From Myxococcales bacterium (GTDB lineage Bacteria; Myxococcota; B64-G9): a stretch of 64,000 nt of DNA. The number at the start of each line of letters is the position of its first letter. Position 1 is the first letter of the stretch. The notes under the pieces are model-generated. The model did no database searches and had not been told where the DNA came from. It saw only the letters and a list, made by a program, of their open reading frames with translations. The position numbers were made by a program, and so were the translations under genes. Positions 34,979 through 43,190 of this stretch are shown piece by piece. The DNA is taken from positions 62,001-126,000 of the forward strand of contig JAAZNF010000087.1 in the NCBI GenBank assembly GCA_012798435.1, given 5' to 3'.

Positions 34979-36817
34979 ATGCGCAGGAAAAACTGGGTTC
35001 GGCAGGCGGCGTTCGGGATGGGGGTTCTCTTGTCGGGGATGGTTTTCCTTGGCTGCGTCCACCGCGAGGTGGTGCCCTTCGTGACGCTCAAGACCTCGGA
35101 GACGCCGGAGGCCTGGAAAGACGTGTCCCTGGCGTACGTGAAAGGGGACTCCCGCACCGAGCTGGATCCGTTGCTTGCGCTGGCCATGCCCCCCGCCCAG
35201 GCACTGGAGCAGGCCCTGCGCGCCCGCTTGCCGCAGGCGAGCGCCACCGACGCCCGGGTACGGCTGCGCGTCGAGAACGTCCGCGCCGCGCTGAACAAGG
35301 CCGAAACCACCCTGGGCCTGGCCGCGGATTTCACCTTGCAGACCATGTCGTCCTCGGTCACCATTCGCCTGGAGCACTCGGTGACCTGCGTCTCCAACAG
35401 CCAGGGCGCTTTCTCGCGCGCGGTGTACGATCTCACCGACCGGCTGCTGTACCACCCCAAGGCGCTCGAATTCTTGGAATCCGGTTCGATCCTCTTGCGC
35501 GACTCCGCCCTGATCGACGAGCCCGAGGCCCGGGGGCCCATCATGCCCCTCTCGCCGTCGGCGCCCGGCATCCAGGCCGGCGGGCGCTACCTGTGGGGCG
35601 ACAAGGACACCACCATGGGGTTCATGGGCCTCGCGTTCCTATCGGGCGATCCCGGCTTCATCGCGGCCGTCAGCCAGGTGGAGCTGCACCGCTACTACGG
35701 GTTCGCCATGAACGCCGGCCTCGGCGGCATGTTTCCTGACAAGGGAGATTCGATGTTCATGGCGCAGGTGGGCCTCTCTGCCGGCCTGGGGTTCAACGGC
35801 ACCTGGACCGACGCCGACGGGTACGTGCTGGCCCCGGGTCTCTCGGTGCTCGTAGGACCGAGTTTCAATGGCCTGACCATGATGGCTTCGGGGGTCAACG
35901 CCACCATGATCCAGATCGGGGGCAAGCTGGACTTCGACTTGCCGGTGCTGGGCATGCTGGGGTTCCGGGGAGGAGCGTTCGTGGGCGGGAACTTCCTCGA
36001 GATGTCTTTTACCGAGACCGTTCCGGGGATGCCGAGCAGCCAGAGCTCCAGTTCATTCATCTGGTATCCGTACGGCGATCTGTACTATCAGACGGCCACC
36101 GGCCGCATCTCCATCGGCATGACCTTCCAGTCGCTGAAAGATGCCAAGAACTTCCTGGAGAACCCCGTGTTGCTCATCACCTACGAGATGCGAAAGGGCC
36201 GCGGGCTGGCCTACGAAAAAGAGCAGGTCCAGCTCGCCGACTTCGACCTGGTCAACCGCGCGGACACCCTGTCCACCCCGCGCAACGCTTTCCTCGGCAC
36301 GATCCCACCGGCTCCCCCGCCGGCGCTGGATCCAGCCTTGTTTGGCGGCGCGCCCGCTTCTTCACCGATTTCCGCACCCAAGAGCGGATCGCCGGCACCG
36401 GAGAGCGCGGCGCCGCTTGCGGCTCCGGTCTTGCAGAAGAAGAAACTCGTGGTGTTGTACCTGCGGCTGGACCCCTCGCTCCCGGCCGAGACCTCGGCCA
36501 TCCTGGATACCATCGTCGGCGAGGAGACCGCCAAGAAGGGGCTGGGCCAGGTCCCGTCCGCGTTCGCCGCGAAACTCATCGAGCTGGCCGGTGAGAAGGA
36601 TCTCGACACGCCCGAAAAGCTGACCGCCGCGGCGCGCTCCATGGAGGCGGCGCTGGCCCTCACGGGCTCCATCCGGGTCGTGGGCGAGGGCAAGCTGGTC
36701 ATCGAACTTTCGCTGCTGGAGGTGGAGAGCGGCGATGCCCGCACCGCCCGCGAGGAGCTCTCGCCCGCGGGTCTGGTGGAGGCCTTCCGGCGCCTGCTGG
36801 CGGGGCTGTTGCCGTGA
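34979..36817 (+). CDS. Lipoprotein of unknown function with beta-barrel-like middle part
   Basis: Not recognised. A signal peptide ends in the lipobox FLGC (Cys near residue 26), so the mature protein is probably attached to the outer membrane. The middle (about 190-410) has alternating Gly/aromatic strands (FAMNAGLGGMF, AQVGLSAGLGFNG, VLVGPSFNGLTMMAS, MLGFRGGAFVGGNF) that look like an outer-membrane beta structure. A Pro/Ala/Ser linker leads to a C-terminal alpha/beta domain (LVVLYLRLDPSLPAE onwards) with a VVGEGKLVIELSLLEVESGD strand pair like that of nucleotide-free periplasmic helper domains. 612 residues with an AAGGAG ribosome site. Confidence 0.7.
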   Translation: MRRKNWVRQAAFGMGVLLSGMVFLGCVHREVVPFVTLKTSETPEAWKDVSLAYVKGDSRTELDPLLALAMPPAQALEQALRARLPQASATDARVRLRVENVRAALNKAETTLGLAADFTLQTMSSSVTIRLEHSVTCVSNSQGAFSRAVYDLTDRLLYHPKALEFLESGSILLRDSALIDEPEARGPIMPLSPSAPGIQAGGRYLWGDKDTTMGFMGLAFLSGDPGFIAAVSQVELHRYYGFAMNAGLGGMFPDKGDSMFMAQVGLSAGLGFNGTWTDADGYVLAPGLSVLVGPSFNGLTMMASGVNATMIQIGGKLDFDLPVLGMLGFRGGAFVGGNFLEMSFTETVPGMPSSQSSSSFIWYPYGDLYYQTATGRISIGMTFQSLKDAKNFLENPVLLITYEMRKGRGLAYEKEQVQLADFDLVNRADTLSTPRNAFLGTIPPAPPPALDPALFGGAPASSPISAPKSGSPAPESAAPLAAPVLQKKKLVVLYLRLDPSLPAETSAILDTIVGEETAKKGLGQVPSAFAAKLIELAGEKDLDTPEKLTAAARSMEAALALTGSIRVVGEGKLVIELSLLEVESGDARTAREELSPAGLVEAFRRLLAGLLP

Positions 36818-36936
36818 GCGCCTTGTCCTCTCGAATGCGAGCGCCCATTCTCCATCCCGCTCACCCGAATTGATGGCCATGGGGTGTCGCCTGCCGAGCC
36901 CGCCTATGCCCGCAAGGTGTAAGGGTCAAGGTCGGG

Positions 36937-39900
36937 TCAGGAAGACGCGCGGGAGGCAGGAATTCGCAGCTTTGGCTGCAGCACCCGGTACAGGACGGGC
37001 ACCACGAACAGGGTGAGCAGCGTCGAGCTGAACAGCCCCCACACGATGACCGTGGCCAGCGGCCGCTGCACGTCGGAGCCCAGGCCCGTGGCCAACGAGG
37101 CCGGCAGCAGCCCGAAGATGGCCACGATGGCGGCGATCATGATGGCGCGCAGTCGTTGCAGCGCTCCCTGGACGATGGCCTCATCGAGAGGCAAGCCACT
37201 CTCGCGCATCTCGGTGATGCGGCGCACCATGAGCACGCCGTTCATGATGGAGATGCCGAACAGGGCTGCCAGGCCGACTCCGGTCGAGGTGCTCATGGGC
37301 ATGTGGCGCACGTACAGGGCCAGGATGCCGCCGACGCACGCCAGCGGGATGCTGATGAGCACCAGGATGGCGCTGCGCAGCGAGGCGAAGGTGATCCACA
37401 GCATCACGAAGATGAGCGCCACCGTAGCCGGGATGACCAGGGAGAAGTGCCGGGTGGCGCGCTCCAGGTTTTCGAACATGCCCATCCACTCCACCCGGTA
37501 GCCCTCCGGGAGCGACGGCCGGATCTCACGCTCGAAGCGCCGCTGGGCCTCGGCCACGAAGCTCCCCGAGTCGCGATCCACGATGTCGCAGCGGGCGGTG
37601 AGGATGCGCCGGCCATTTTCGCGGGTGATGATGGTCTGGCCGTCCGCGATCTCGATACGCGCCACCTGAGCCAGCGGCACCGGTTGGCCCTGGGCGTTGG
37701 CGAGCATCAAGCGGCCGATGGCCTGGGGAGAAGCGACGCTGCCCGGATCGAGCTTGACCACGATGTCGAAGCGGCGCTCGCCGTCGTACAATGTGCCCAC
37801 CGGCGCCCCGCCCAGGGCGACGTCGATGAGACGGCTCACATCTTCGATGCGGACGCCGAAGCGGGCGCACAGGCGGCGATCCGGTTGGATGATCAGCTGA
37901 GGCTGCGGTCCCTCCTGTTCGATGTTCACATCGCGAGCTCCGGGCACCGTTGCCAGCAGCGACAGGGTACGGCGCGCCAGGGAGAGCAGCACCCCGGAGT
38001 CCGGACCGGAGAACTGGACGCCCAGGTTGGCAGAGGTGCCGTTGGTATCCTGGGTCACCATGTCGATGATGGGTTGTGTGAACACGAAGCGGGTGGTGGG
38101 AAACTCCTCGCGCAGGCGCCGGGCCAGCGCCTCGACCAGTTGGGCTTTGTTCGGGAATCGCCGCCAGGTGGACGGCGGTGCGAGCCCGATCATCATCTCG
38201 ATGCGGCTGGGCGGGAACGGCTCGGTCCAGGCCTCGGTGCGACCAACCTGGGCGGAGGCGAAGCGCACCTCGGGGAACTCCAGCGCCACCTGCCGGATGA
38301 TCTTGCCGAACTCGGCCGTCTGTTGCAGTGAGGTCCCCTCAGGAAAGTTGGCCTTCACCCAGATGGGTCCCTCGTCGAGATACGGCAGAAACTCGGTCCC
38401 GAGGCGGGGCAGCACCCGACCGCCGACCAGCGCCAGGATGGCAGCCACCGTGATCACCGCCGGCCAGCGGTGCGCGATCAACCAACGCAGGGAGCGGGCG
38501 TAGGCTGTCTGGAGCGCGGCGGCCAGCCGGCCGCTGGACTCGTGGTAGCCCGTGCGGAACAACACCGTAGCCAGCGCGGGGACGAGGAACAGGGCGAAGA
38601 TCAGCCCGCCGAGCAAGGCGTACACCATGGTCTGGGCCATGGGGCGAAACAGCAGGCCCTCGATGCTGGTCAGCGCTAGGATCGGCAGGTAGCCGGCGAC
38701 CACCATCAGCATCGAGGACACCACCGGGCGCTGGACCTCTCGTACCGCCGCCAGCACCACCCGGGGAACCTCGACCGGTCCCGGGCCTCGCTCGCGCGCA
38801 CAGCGGGTGGCCTCTCCCAACCGGCGCGCGATATTCTCGCCCACGATCACCGCGCCATCCACGATGATGCCGAAGTCGATGGCGCCGATGGAGAGCAGCC
38901 CGATCGGAATGTCGGTGAGCCACATCAGCACCAAGGCGAACAGTAGGGAAAAAGGAATGGTCACCGCGATCAGGGTGGCCATGCTGGGCCGGCCCAAGAA
39001 CAAGAGCAACACCAGCACCACCAACACGATGCCCAAAGATACACTATGGGCGACGGTGTGCAGCGTGCTGTCCACCAGGTGCTGGCGATCATAGAAGGGT
39101 CGAATGCGCACGCCGGCCGGCAACTCGGTTTCGTTGAGCTCGTCGATGGCCTGGCGCACCCCCGCAAGCACTTGTGACGGGTTTTCCCCCCGTCGCAGCA
39201 GCACGATCCCCTCCACCGATTCGTCGGCACGATCCTTGCTGTAGATGCTGGAGCGGGCCATCGGGGCGGGGCCCACCTCGGCCACATCGCGTAGGTAGAT
39301 GGGAGTGCCGCCCACCGACTTGACGAAGATGTTGCCGAGTTGCTCCGCGCTCTCCAGCAGCCCGGCGCCCCGGATCACCAGGGACATGCTGCCGCGCTTG
39401 AGCACGCTACCACCGGCGGCGGCGTTGTTGGCCTGGATGGCCTCCACCATATCGGCGACCGTGACGTTGTATTGGGTGAGTCGAGTCGGCTGCACCGTCA
39501 CGGCATACTGCTTGGCCAGGCCACCGAAGTTCGAGACGTCCGCCACACCGGGCACCCGTAACAGACGTGGGATCACCGCCCACTCGTTCAAGGTGCGCCG
39601 CTCCATCAGATCGATGGTCCCGTCCGAGGTGAGCTCGTAGCGAAGGATCTCACCGCAGGGCGATGTGACCGGCGCCAGATCGGCGCTGGCTCCGTCGGGC
39701 AGTTCCACGCCGGTCAGGCGTTCCTGTACCCGTTGCCGCGCCCAGTAGGTCTCGGTGCCCTCCTCGAAGATGAGTTGCACCAAGGAGAGCCCGAAGATGG
39801 TCTGCGAGCGCACCGTCTCGACTCGCGGCACACCGCGCATGGCAATCTCAATGGGGATGGTCACCCGGCGTTCGATCTCCTCCGGCGCCCGGCCGGGATA

Positions 39901-40053
39901 GGTCGTCACCACCCACACCGATTGTGCCGCGATGTCGGGATAGGCGTCGATGGGCAGTCGCTGAAAGGCGAACCCCCCCACCAGGGCCACGCCCAGGCCT
40001 GCGAGCAGGAACCACCAGCGCTGGCGTAGCGAGAACTCAAGGGGAGAGCCCAT
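36937..40053 (-). CDS. HME-RND heavy-metal efflux pump (CzcA/CusA family)
   Basis: Trimeric inner-membrane proton antiporter that exports metal cations through a tripartite channel. 1038 residues with the RND repeat layout: a first helix, a large periplasmic loop (PIDAYPDIAAQSVWV start), helices 2-6, a second loop and helices 8-12. The heavy-metal subfamily motif DFGIIVDGA is at 393-401 with the charged residues D393, D399 and E406 used for proton flow. The Met triad typical of Cu/Ag pumps is incomplete (one equivalent of IDM present, the YMP Met missing), so the metal cannot be fixed. Start overlaps the adaptor stop (ATGA). Confidence 0.93.
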   Translation of the reverse strand: MGSPLEFSLRQRWWFLLAGLGVALVGGFAFQRLPIDAYPDIAAQSVWVVTTYPGRAPEEIERRVTIPIEIAMRGVPRVETVRSQTIFGLSLVQLIFEEGTETYWARQRVQERLTGVELPDGASADLAPVTSPCGEILRYELTSDGTIDLMERRTLNEWAVIPRLLRVPGVADVSNFGGLAKQYAVTVQPTRLTQYNVTVADMVEAIQANNAAAGGSVLKRGSMSLVIRGAGLLESAEQLGNIFVKSVGGTPIYLRDVAEVGPAPMARSSIYSKDRADESVEGIVLLRRGENPSQVLAGVRQAIDELNETELPAGVRIRPFYDRQHLVDSTLHTVAHSVSLGIVLVVLVLLLFLGRPSMATLIAVTIPFSLLFALVLMWLTDIPIGLLSIGAIDFGIIVDGAVIVGENIARRLGEATRCARERGPGPVEVPRVVLAAVREVQRPVVSSMLMVVAGYLPILALTSIEGLLFRPMAQTMVYALLGGLIFALFLVPALATVLFRTGYHESSGRLAAALQTAYARSLRWLIAHRWPAVITVAAILALVGGRVLPRLGTEFLPYLDEGPIWVKANFPEGTSLQQTAEFGKIIRQVALEFPEVRFASAQVGRTEAWTEPFPPSRIEMMIGLAPPSTWRRFPNKAQLVEALARRLREEFPTTRFVFTQPIIDMVTQDTNGTSANLGVQFSGPDSGVLLSLARRTLSLLATVPGARDVNIEQEGPQPQLIIQPDRRLCARFGVRIEDVSRLIDVALGGAPVGTLYDGERRFDIVVKLDPGSVASPQAIGRLMLANAQGQPVPLAQVARIEIADGQTIITRENGRRILTARCDIVDRDSGSFVAEAQRRFEREIRPSLPEGYRVEWMGMFENLERATRHFSLVIPATVALIFVMLWITFASLRSAILVLISIPLACVGGILALYVRHMPMSTSTGVGLAALFGISIMNGVLMVRRITEMRESGLPLDEAIVQGALQRLRAIMIAAIVAIFGLLPASLATGLGSDVQRPLATVIVWGLFSSTLLTLFVVPVLYRVLQPKLRIPASRASS

Positions 40054-41276
40054 CAGCCGCGCTCCGTCAGAGGTTCGGGTGAAGCGGCTCGTACGGTGTC
40101 GACCAGGGGTTTGAGCAAGATCGCCCCCTCGCCGATCACCTCGTCTCCGGGACGCACGCCTTCCAGGATCTCCACCCGATCTGCCTGCACTTCGCCGGCC
40201 TTCACCGGCACGGGCCGCCAGCGCTCGCCGTCCTCACGCCGGATCAGGTAGTCGGACCTGCCCACGTGAATCAGTCCCGGCGCGGGAACCCGGAGCGCAA
40301 CCCGCTCCTCCGTGCCCAGGCCGATGTCCGCGAACATGCCCGGGCGCAACTTGTCGTCGGGATCGTGGATGGTGAACAGCACGCGGAGCGCGCGCCTTTC
40401 CATCGACAGGACCGGAGAGATGGCTCGGACGACGCCGGGGAAGGGGCCGTTGTGCAGACAGGCGAAACGCGCCTCGCAGGACTGTCCCACGCGCACCTGC
40501 GATAGCAGGGTCTCGGGCACGTCGGCCACCACGATGTCGATGTCTTCCTCGCGCGCGAGGAGCAGCGTGGCATCCAGGCCCGCTTGTTCCAGTTGCCGGC
40601 GCAGCGCGGCTTCGGTACGGTGGGCCTGACGCCAGAGCGTCTCGGCCTCGTGAACTTCCTTGCGCCCTTGGATGCGGCTTTGCGCCAGTTCATTCTGCGC
40701 CGACGCCAGCTCCCGCTCGGTTTCCGTGCCGACCGCGACCAGCTTGGTGAGGCGCTGGACCAGCGACTCCTGGGCCGCCACCCGGTTCTCGGCCAGCTCC
40801 CGGATGGCCTCGAGCTGTGTCTTGGCGAAGGCGATGTCGGCCACCGCTTTCTGCCAGTCGGCGTAGGTGGCCAGTAGTTCGGGCGAGTTGAACTGCCAGT
40901 CTCGTGAGTCGCCGGCTCCAATCCGCAGGCTGGCCACCACGGAGCCGGTGACGTTGACGACCGGGATGCGGATACGCTCCTCCTGGATGGTGAAGACCTG
41001 CAGCTTTTTTTGGAGGGGTGTGCCAGCCTGGATGACGATGCGATGTTCGTCGTCCAGGCGCACGGCCGCACTCTCCCGAGAAGGATCGGGCGTGGGAACG
41101 GCCTTTCCGGTTCCGTCGTCCGGCCACAACAGGAACGTCAGGATGCCCATGGTGAGCACCAGGTACGCCCAGTACAGCACCCGGGACAAACGCGACGGGG
41201 GTGGCAGCGCCTGCCCGCACCCCGCCGGCGGCGCTGTCTTGTCCACACGAAACGGCTCGAGGTTCGCGTTGGTCAT
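40053..41276 (-). CDS. Membrane fusion (adaptor) subunit of the metal efflux system
   Basis: Periplasmic adaptor that joins the RND pump to the outer-membrane channel. An N-terminal helix (LYWAYLVLTMGILTFLLW) anchors it; an alpha-helical hairpin (QKAVADIAFAKTQLEAIREL through ALRRQLEQAGL), then lipoyl-like and beta-barrel domains (VRVGQSCEARFAC, LRPGMFADIGLG, GVRPGDEVIGEGAILLKPLVD) follow. The hairpin starts after an unusually short barrel-sandwich half. 407 residues from the ATG overlapping the outer-membrane gene stop; coupled by ATGA to both neighbours. Confidence 0.9.
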   Translation of the reverse strand: MTNANLEPFRVDKTAPPAGCGQALPPPSRLSRVLYWAYLVLTMGILTFLLWPDDGTGKAVPTPDPSRESAAVRLDDEHRIVIQAGTPLQKKLQVFTIQEERIRIPVVNVTGSVVASLRIGAGDSRDWQFNSPELLATYADWQKAVADIAFAKTQLEAIRELAENRVAAQESLVQRLTKLVAVGTETERELASAQNELAQSRIQGRKEVHEAETLWRQAHRTEAALRRQLEQAGLDATLLLAREEDIDIVVADVPETLLSQVRVGQSCEARFACLHNGPFPGVVRAISPVLSMERRALRVLFTIHDPDDKLRPGMFADIGLGTEERVALRVPAPGLIHVGRSDYLIRREDGERWRPVPVKAGEVQADRVEILEGVRPGDEVIGEGAILLKPLVDTVRAASPEPLTERG

Positions 41277-42574
41277 GGCGTCACTTCTCCTCCCATGGCC
41301 GCCTGGAGCCGGGCATGGGCTCGCCACAGCTCGGCGCGGCCGGCGACGTAGGCGCGGTAGGTTTCACGGTAGCTCTGCTGCGCGTCGATGAACTCGATCA
41401 TGGGGCGGCCGCCCGAGGCACGGGCCTGCTGGATGCTGTCGCGGATCTGAGTTGCCAGGGCGAGCTCTTGCTCCGAGATCAGGCGGGCGTTTTGCTCCGC
41501 AGTGGCCAGGGCTTGCACGGCGAGTTGAACCTCCGCGCGCAGCTCGAGTAGCGCGGCCGCGAGTTCGAGCTCTGCCTGGGAGGCCGCGGCGATGGCCCTG
41601 GCGCGGTTCCCCTGGTTGCGGTCGAAGAAGGGCAGGGTCATCTCGAAGGCGACGCCGAAGGCGGTGACGTCTGGCGCGCCGATCGGTTGTTGGAACTGGT
41701 GGGTCACATTGATGCCCACGGATGCCTCGGGCCAGGCGTTTCTCTTCTCTACCAGTTCCGCGCTCCTGGCCAGGGCGCTCTGGTGCCGCAGGGCCAGGAT
41801 ATCTGGGCGGGCCTGGACGGCGATCTGGTAGGCCTCCTCGGCGGAGAGGGTGGCGCTCGGCGGGGGATCGTCGAGGGAGCCGGCGGCCACGATGCTGGCA
41901 GGTTCACGGGGCGGATCGAGCAGGGCCGTAAGGCGCAGGCGGGCCGCGTCCAGCTCGGCGCGTATGGTCCGCGCCTCTCGTTGTGCGACCAGCGCCGCCA
42001 GCCGCACGCGGGCCAGGTCGAGTTGGGATCGGCCGCCGCTCTCGACCGAAGCCTGCACCGCAGCCTCGAGCTGGCCCAGGTCCCCGAGCGAGTCCTGAGC
42101 GACACGAAGCAGGTGTTGCCATTCGAGGACATCGTAGAAAGCGAGCGCGGCTTCCAGCGTGCGCTGACGAACGGCGTCGGCATACTCGGCCTCCGCCACC
42201 CGGAGAGCGGCTTCGCCGGCTTCGATCGCCGCGGACCTTTTTCCGAAGAGTAGCCGGTCGATCGGGTAGCTCAAGCTCCCGGCCAGCTCGGAGGGGCCAC
42301 CGGGTTTCTCGGGGGTGAAGGCGCGGCTGATAGGCAGCAGCCCACCTTCGATGGACAAGGTGGGATTGGGAATCACACCTGCGCTCTGCAGTTCCGCGCG
42401 AGCCTGGTTCACGGCTTCCTGCGCCGCTCGCATGCGCGGGTGGCGCAGGCTGGACTGGATGGCCTCTGTGAGCGTCAGACCGGGTTCGGCTGCCGAGGCC
42501 GTGAACGGTCCCGACATCAACAGGATCGCCCCCGCCCAGACGGCGGGTAGGCGCATCCGAAAATCGCTCTCCAT
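41273..42574 (-). CDS. TolC-type outer-membrane efflux channel
   Basis: Outer-membrane factor of the same tripartite system. Signal peptide (about residues 1-28, ending ASA-AE), then two similar halves of TolC-type helices and strands (LTLTEAIQSSLRHPRMRAA, PTLSIEGGLLPI; second half SAEEAYQIAVQARPDILALR, PEASVGINVTHQF). 433 residues, usual for CzcC/CusC-like channels; no lipobox seen. First of three overlapping genes that encode the full channel. Confidence 0.9.
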   Translation of the reverse strand: MESDFRMRLPAVWAGAILLMSGPFTASAAEPGLTLTEAIQSSLRHPRMRAAQEAVNQARAELQSAGVIPNPTLSIEGGLLPISRAFTPEKPGGPSELAGSLSYPIDRLLFGKRSAAIEAGEAALRVAEAEYADAVRQRTLEAALAFYDVLEWQHLLRVAQDSLGDLGQLEAAVQASVESGGRSQLDLARVRLAALVAQREARTIRAELDAARLRLTALLDPPREPASIVAAGSLDDPPPSATLSAEEAYQIAVQARPDILALRHQSALARSAELVEKRNAWPEASVGINVTHQFQQPIGAPDVTAFGVAFEMTLPFFDRNQGNRARAIAAASQAELELAAALLELRAEVQLAVQALATAEQNARLISEQELALATQIRDSIQQARASGGRPMIEFIDAQQSYRETYRAYVAGRAELWRAHARLQAAMGGEVTP

Positions 42575-42682
42575 GCGGCTCCTCGATAGACGTCAACTGG
42601 ACGAAACGATGGCGCGATACCCAGACAACACGCTGGCGATCCCGTACGCGGGACGGCCGGCGCTGCCGGGCGGGCGCCGGAA

Positions 42683-43114
42683 TCAGATCGAGACAGGAGT
42701 CGGAGGAGAGTGCTTCGGCGCGACGCTGAGCGGATCGCGGGGAGGGATTTCGCGCCACACCATGATTGGGGTGTGGCTCGATGACAACCCGATCGGAACT
42801 TCGATCTGGATGAATGTCGTTTGCTGGCCCTGCAGGTTGAGGTTCGAGAGGACACACGGTGGGGTATCGTCAAGCAGGAGCGTCCCGGTGCGCAGGGGAG
42901 TGAGCGAGGACTCGAAGTCGGCGCTGGAGCGGAACCGCAGAACCCGGATCCGCTTGAGCCCCGCATCCTCGATCCGGTGGTGCTGGGCGCACAGGACGTG
43001 GTTGTGCTCGGCGAACGCCTGGTGGAGTTCGGGGAGCAGCGGGACCACCGTCACTCCGGAAGAGAGGACCGTGGTGAGCCATGCGAGCAGTATTTGTCTT
43101 CGGTGATTCGTCAT
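42683..43114 (-). CDS. Small membrane/periplasmic His-Cys protein at head of the metal efflux operon
   Basis: 143 residues, not recognised. A hydrophobic N-terminus (ILLAWLTTVLSSGVTVVPLL) acts as signal or anchor. Right after comes a dense metal-ligand patch: His31, His37, His39, Cys42, His45 and His46 (in LHQAFAEHNHVLCAQHHRIED). The rest is beta-like with SSADFESSLTPLRTGTLLL. Its position 108 bases before the efflux genes and behind a promoter suggests a periplasmic metal-binding or sensing accessory. An upstream start at 43186 exists but would place codons within the promoter. Confidence 0.65.
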   Translation of the reverse strand: MTNHRRQILLAWLTTVLSSGVTVVPLLPELHQAFAEHNHVLCAQHHRIEDAGLKRIRVLRFRSSADFESSLTPLRTGTLLLDDTPPCVLSNLNLQGQQTTFIQIEVPIGLSSSHTPIMVWREIPPRDPLSVAPKHSPPTPVSI

Positions 43115-43126
43115 CCCTCGGGGGGA

Positions 43127-43155
43127 TGCAATACCATTTCGGCTTTGCTTGTCAA
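43127..43155 (-). promoter_or_regulatory. Candidate promoter of the metal efflux operon
   Basis: On the minus strand a perfect TTGACA (43155-43150) is followed 16-17 bases later by TATTGC/ATTGCA. It ends about 12 bases before the ATG of the small His-Cys gene, so the leader would be very short. No MerR-type dyad was obvious. Confidence 0.4.
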
Positions 43156-43190
43156 TATCGGCTTTCAGCCCGGGTCGACACGGCAACGTC

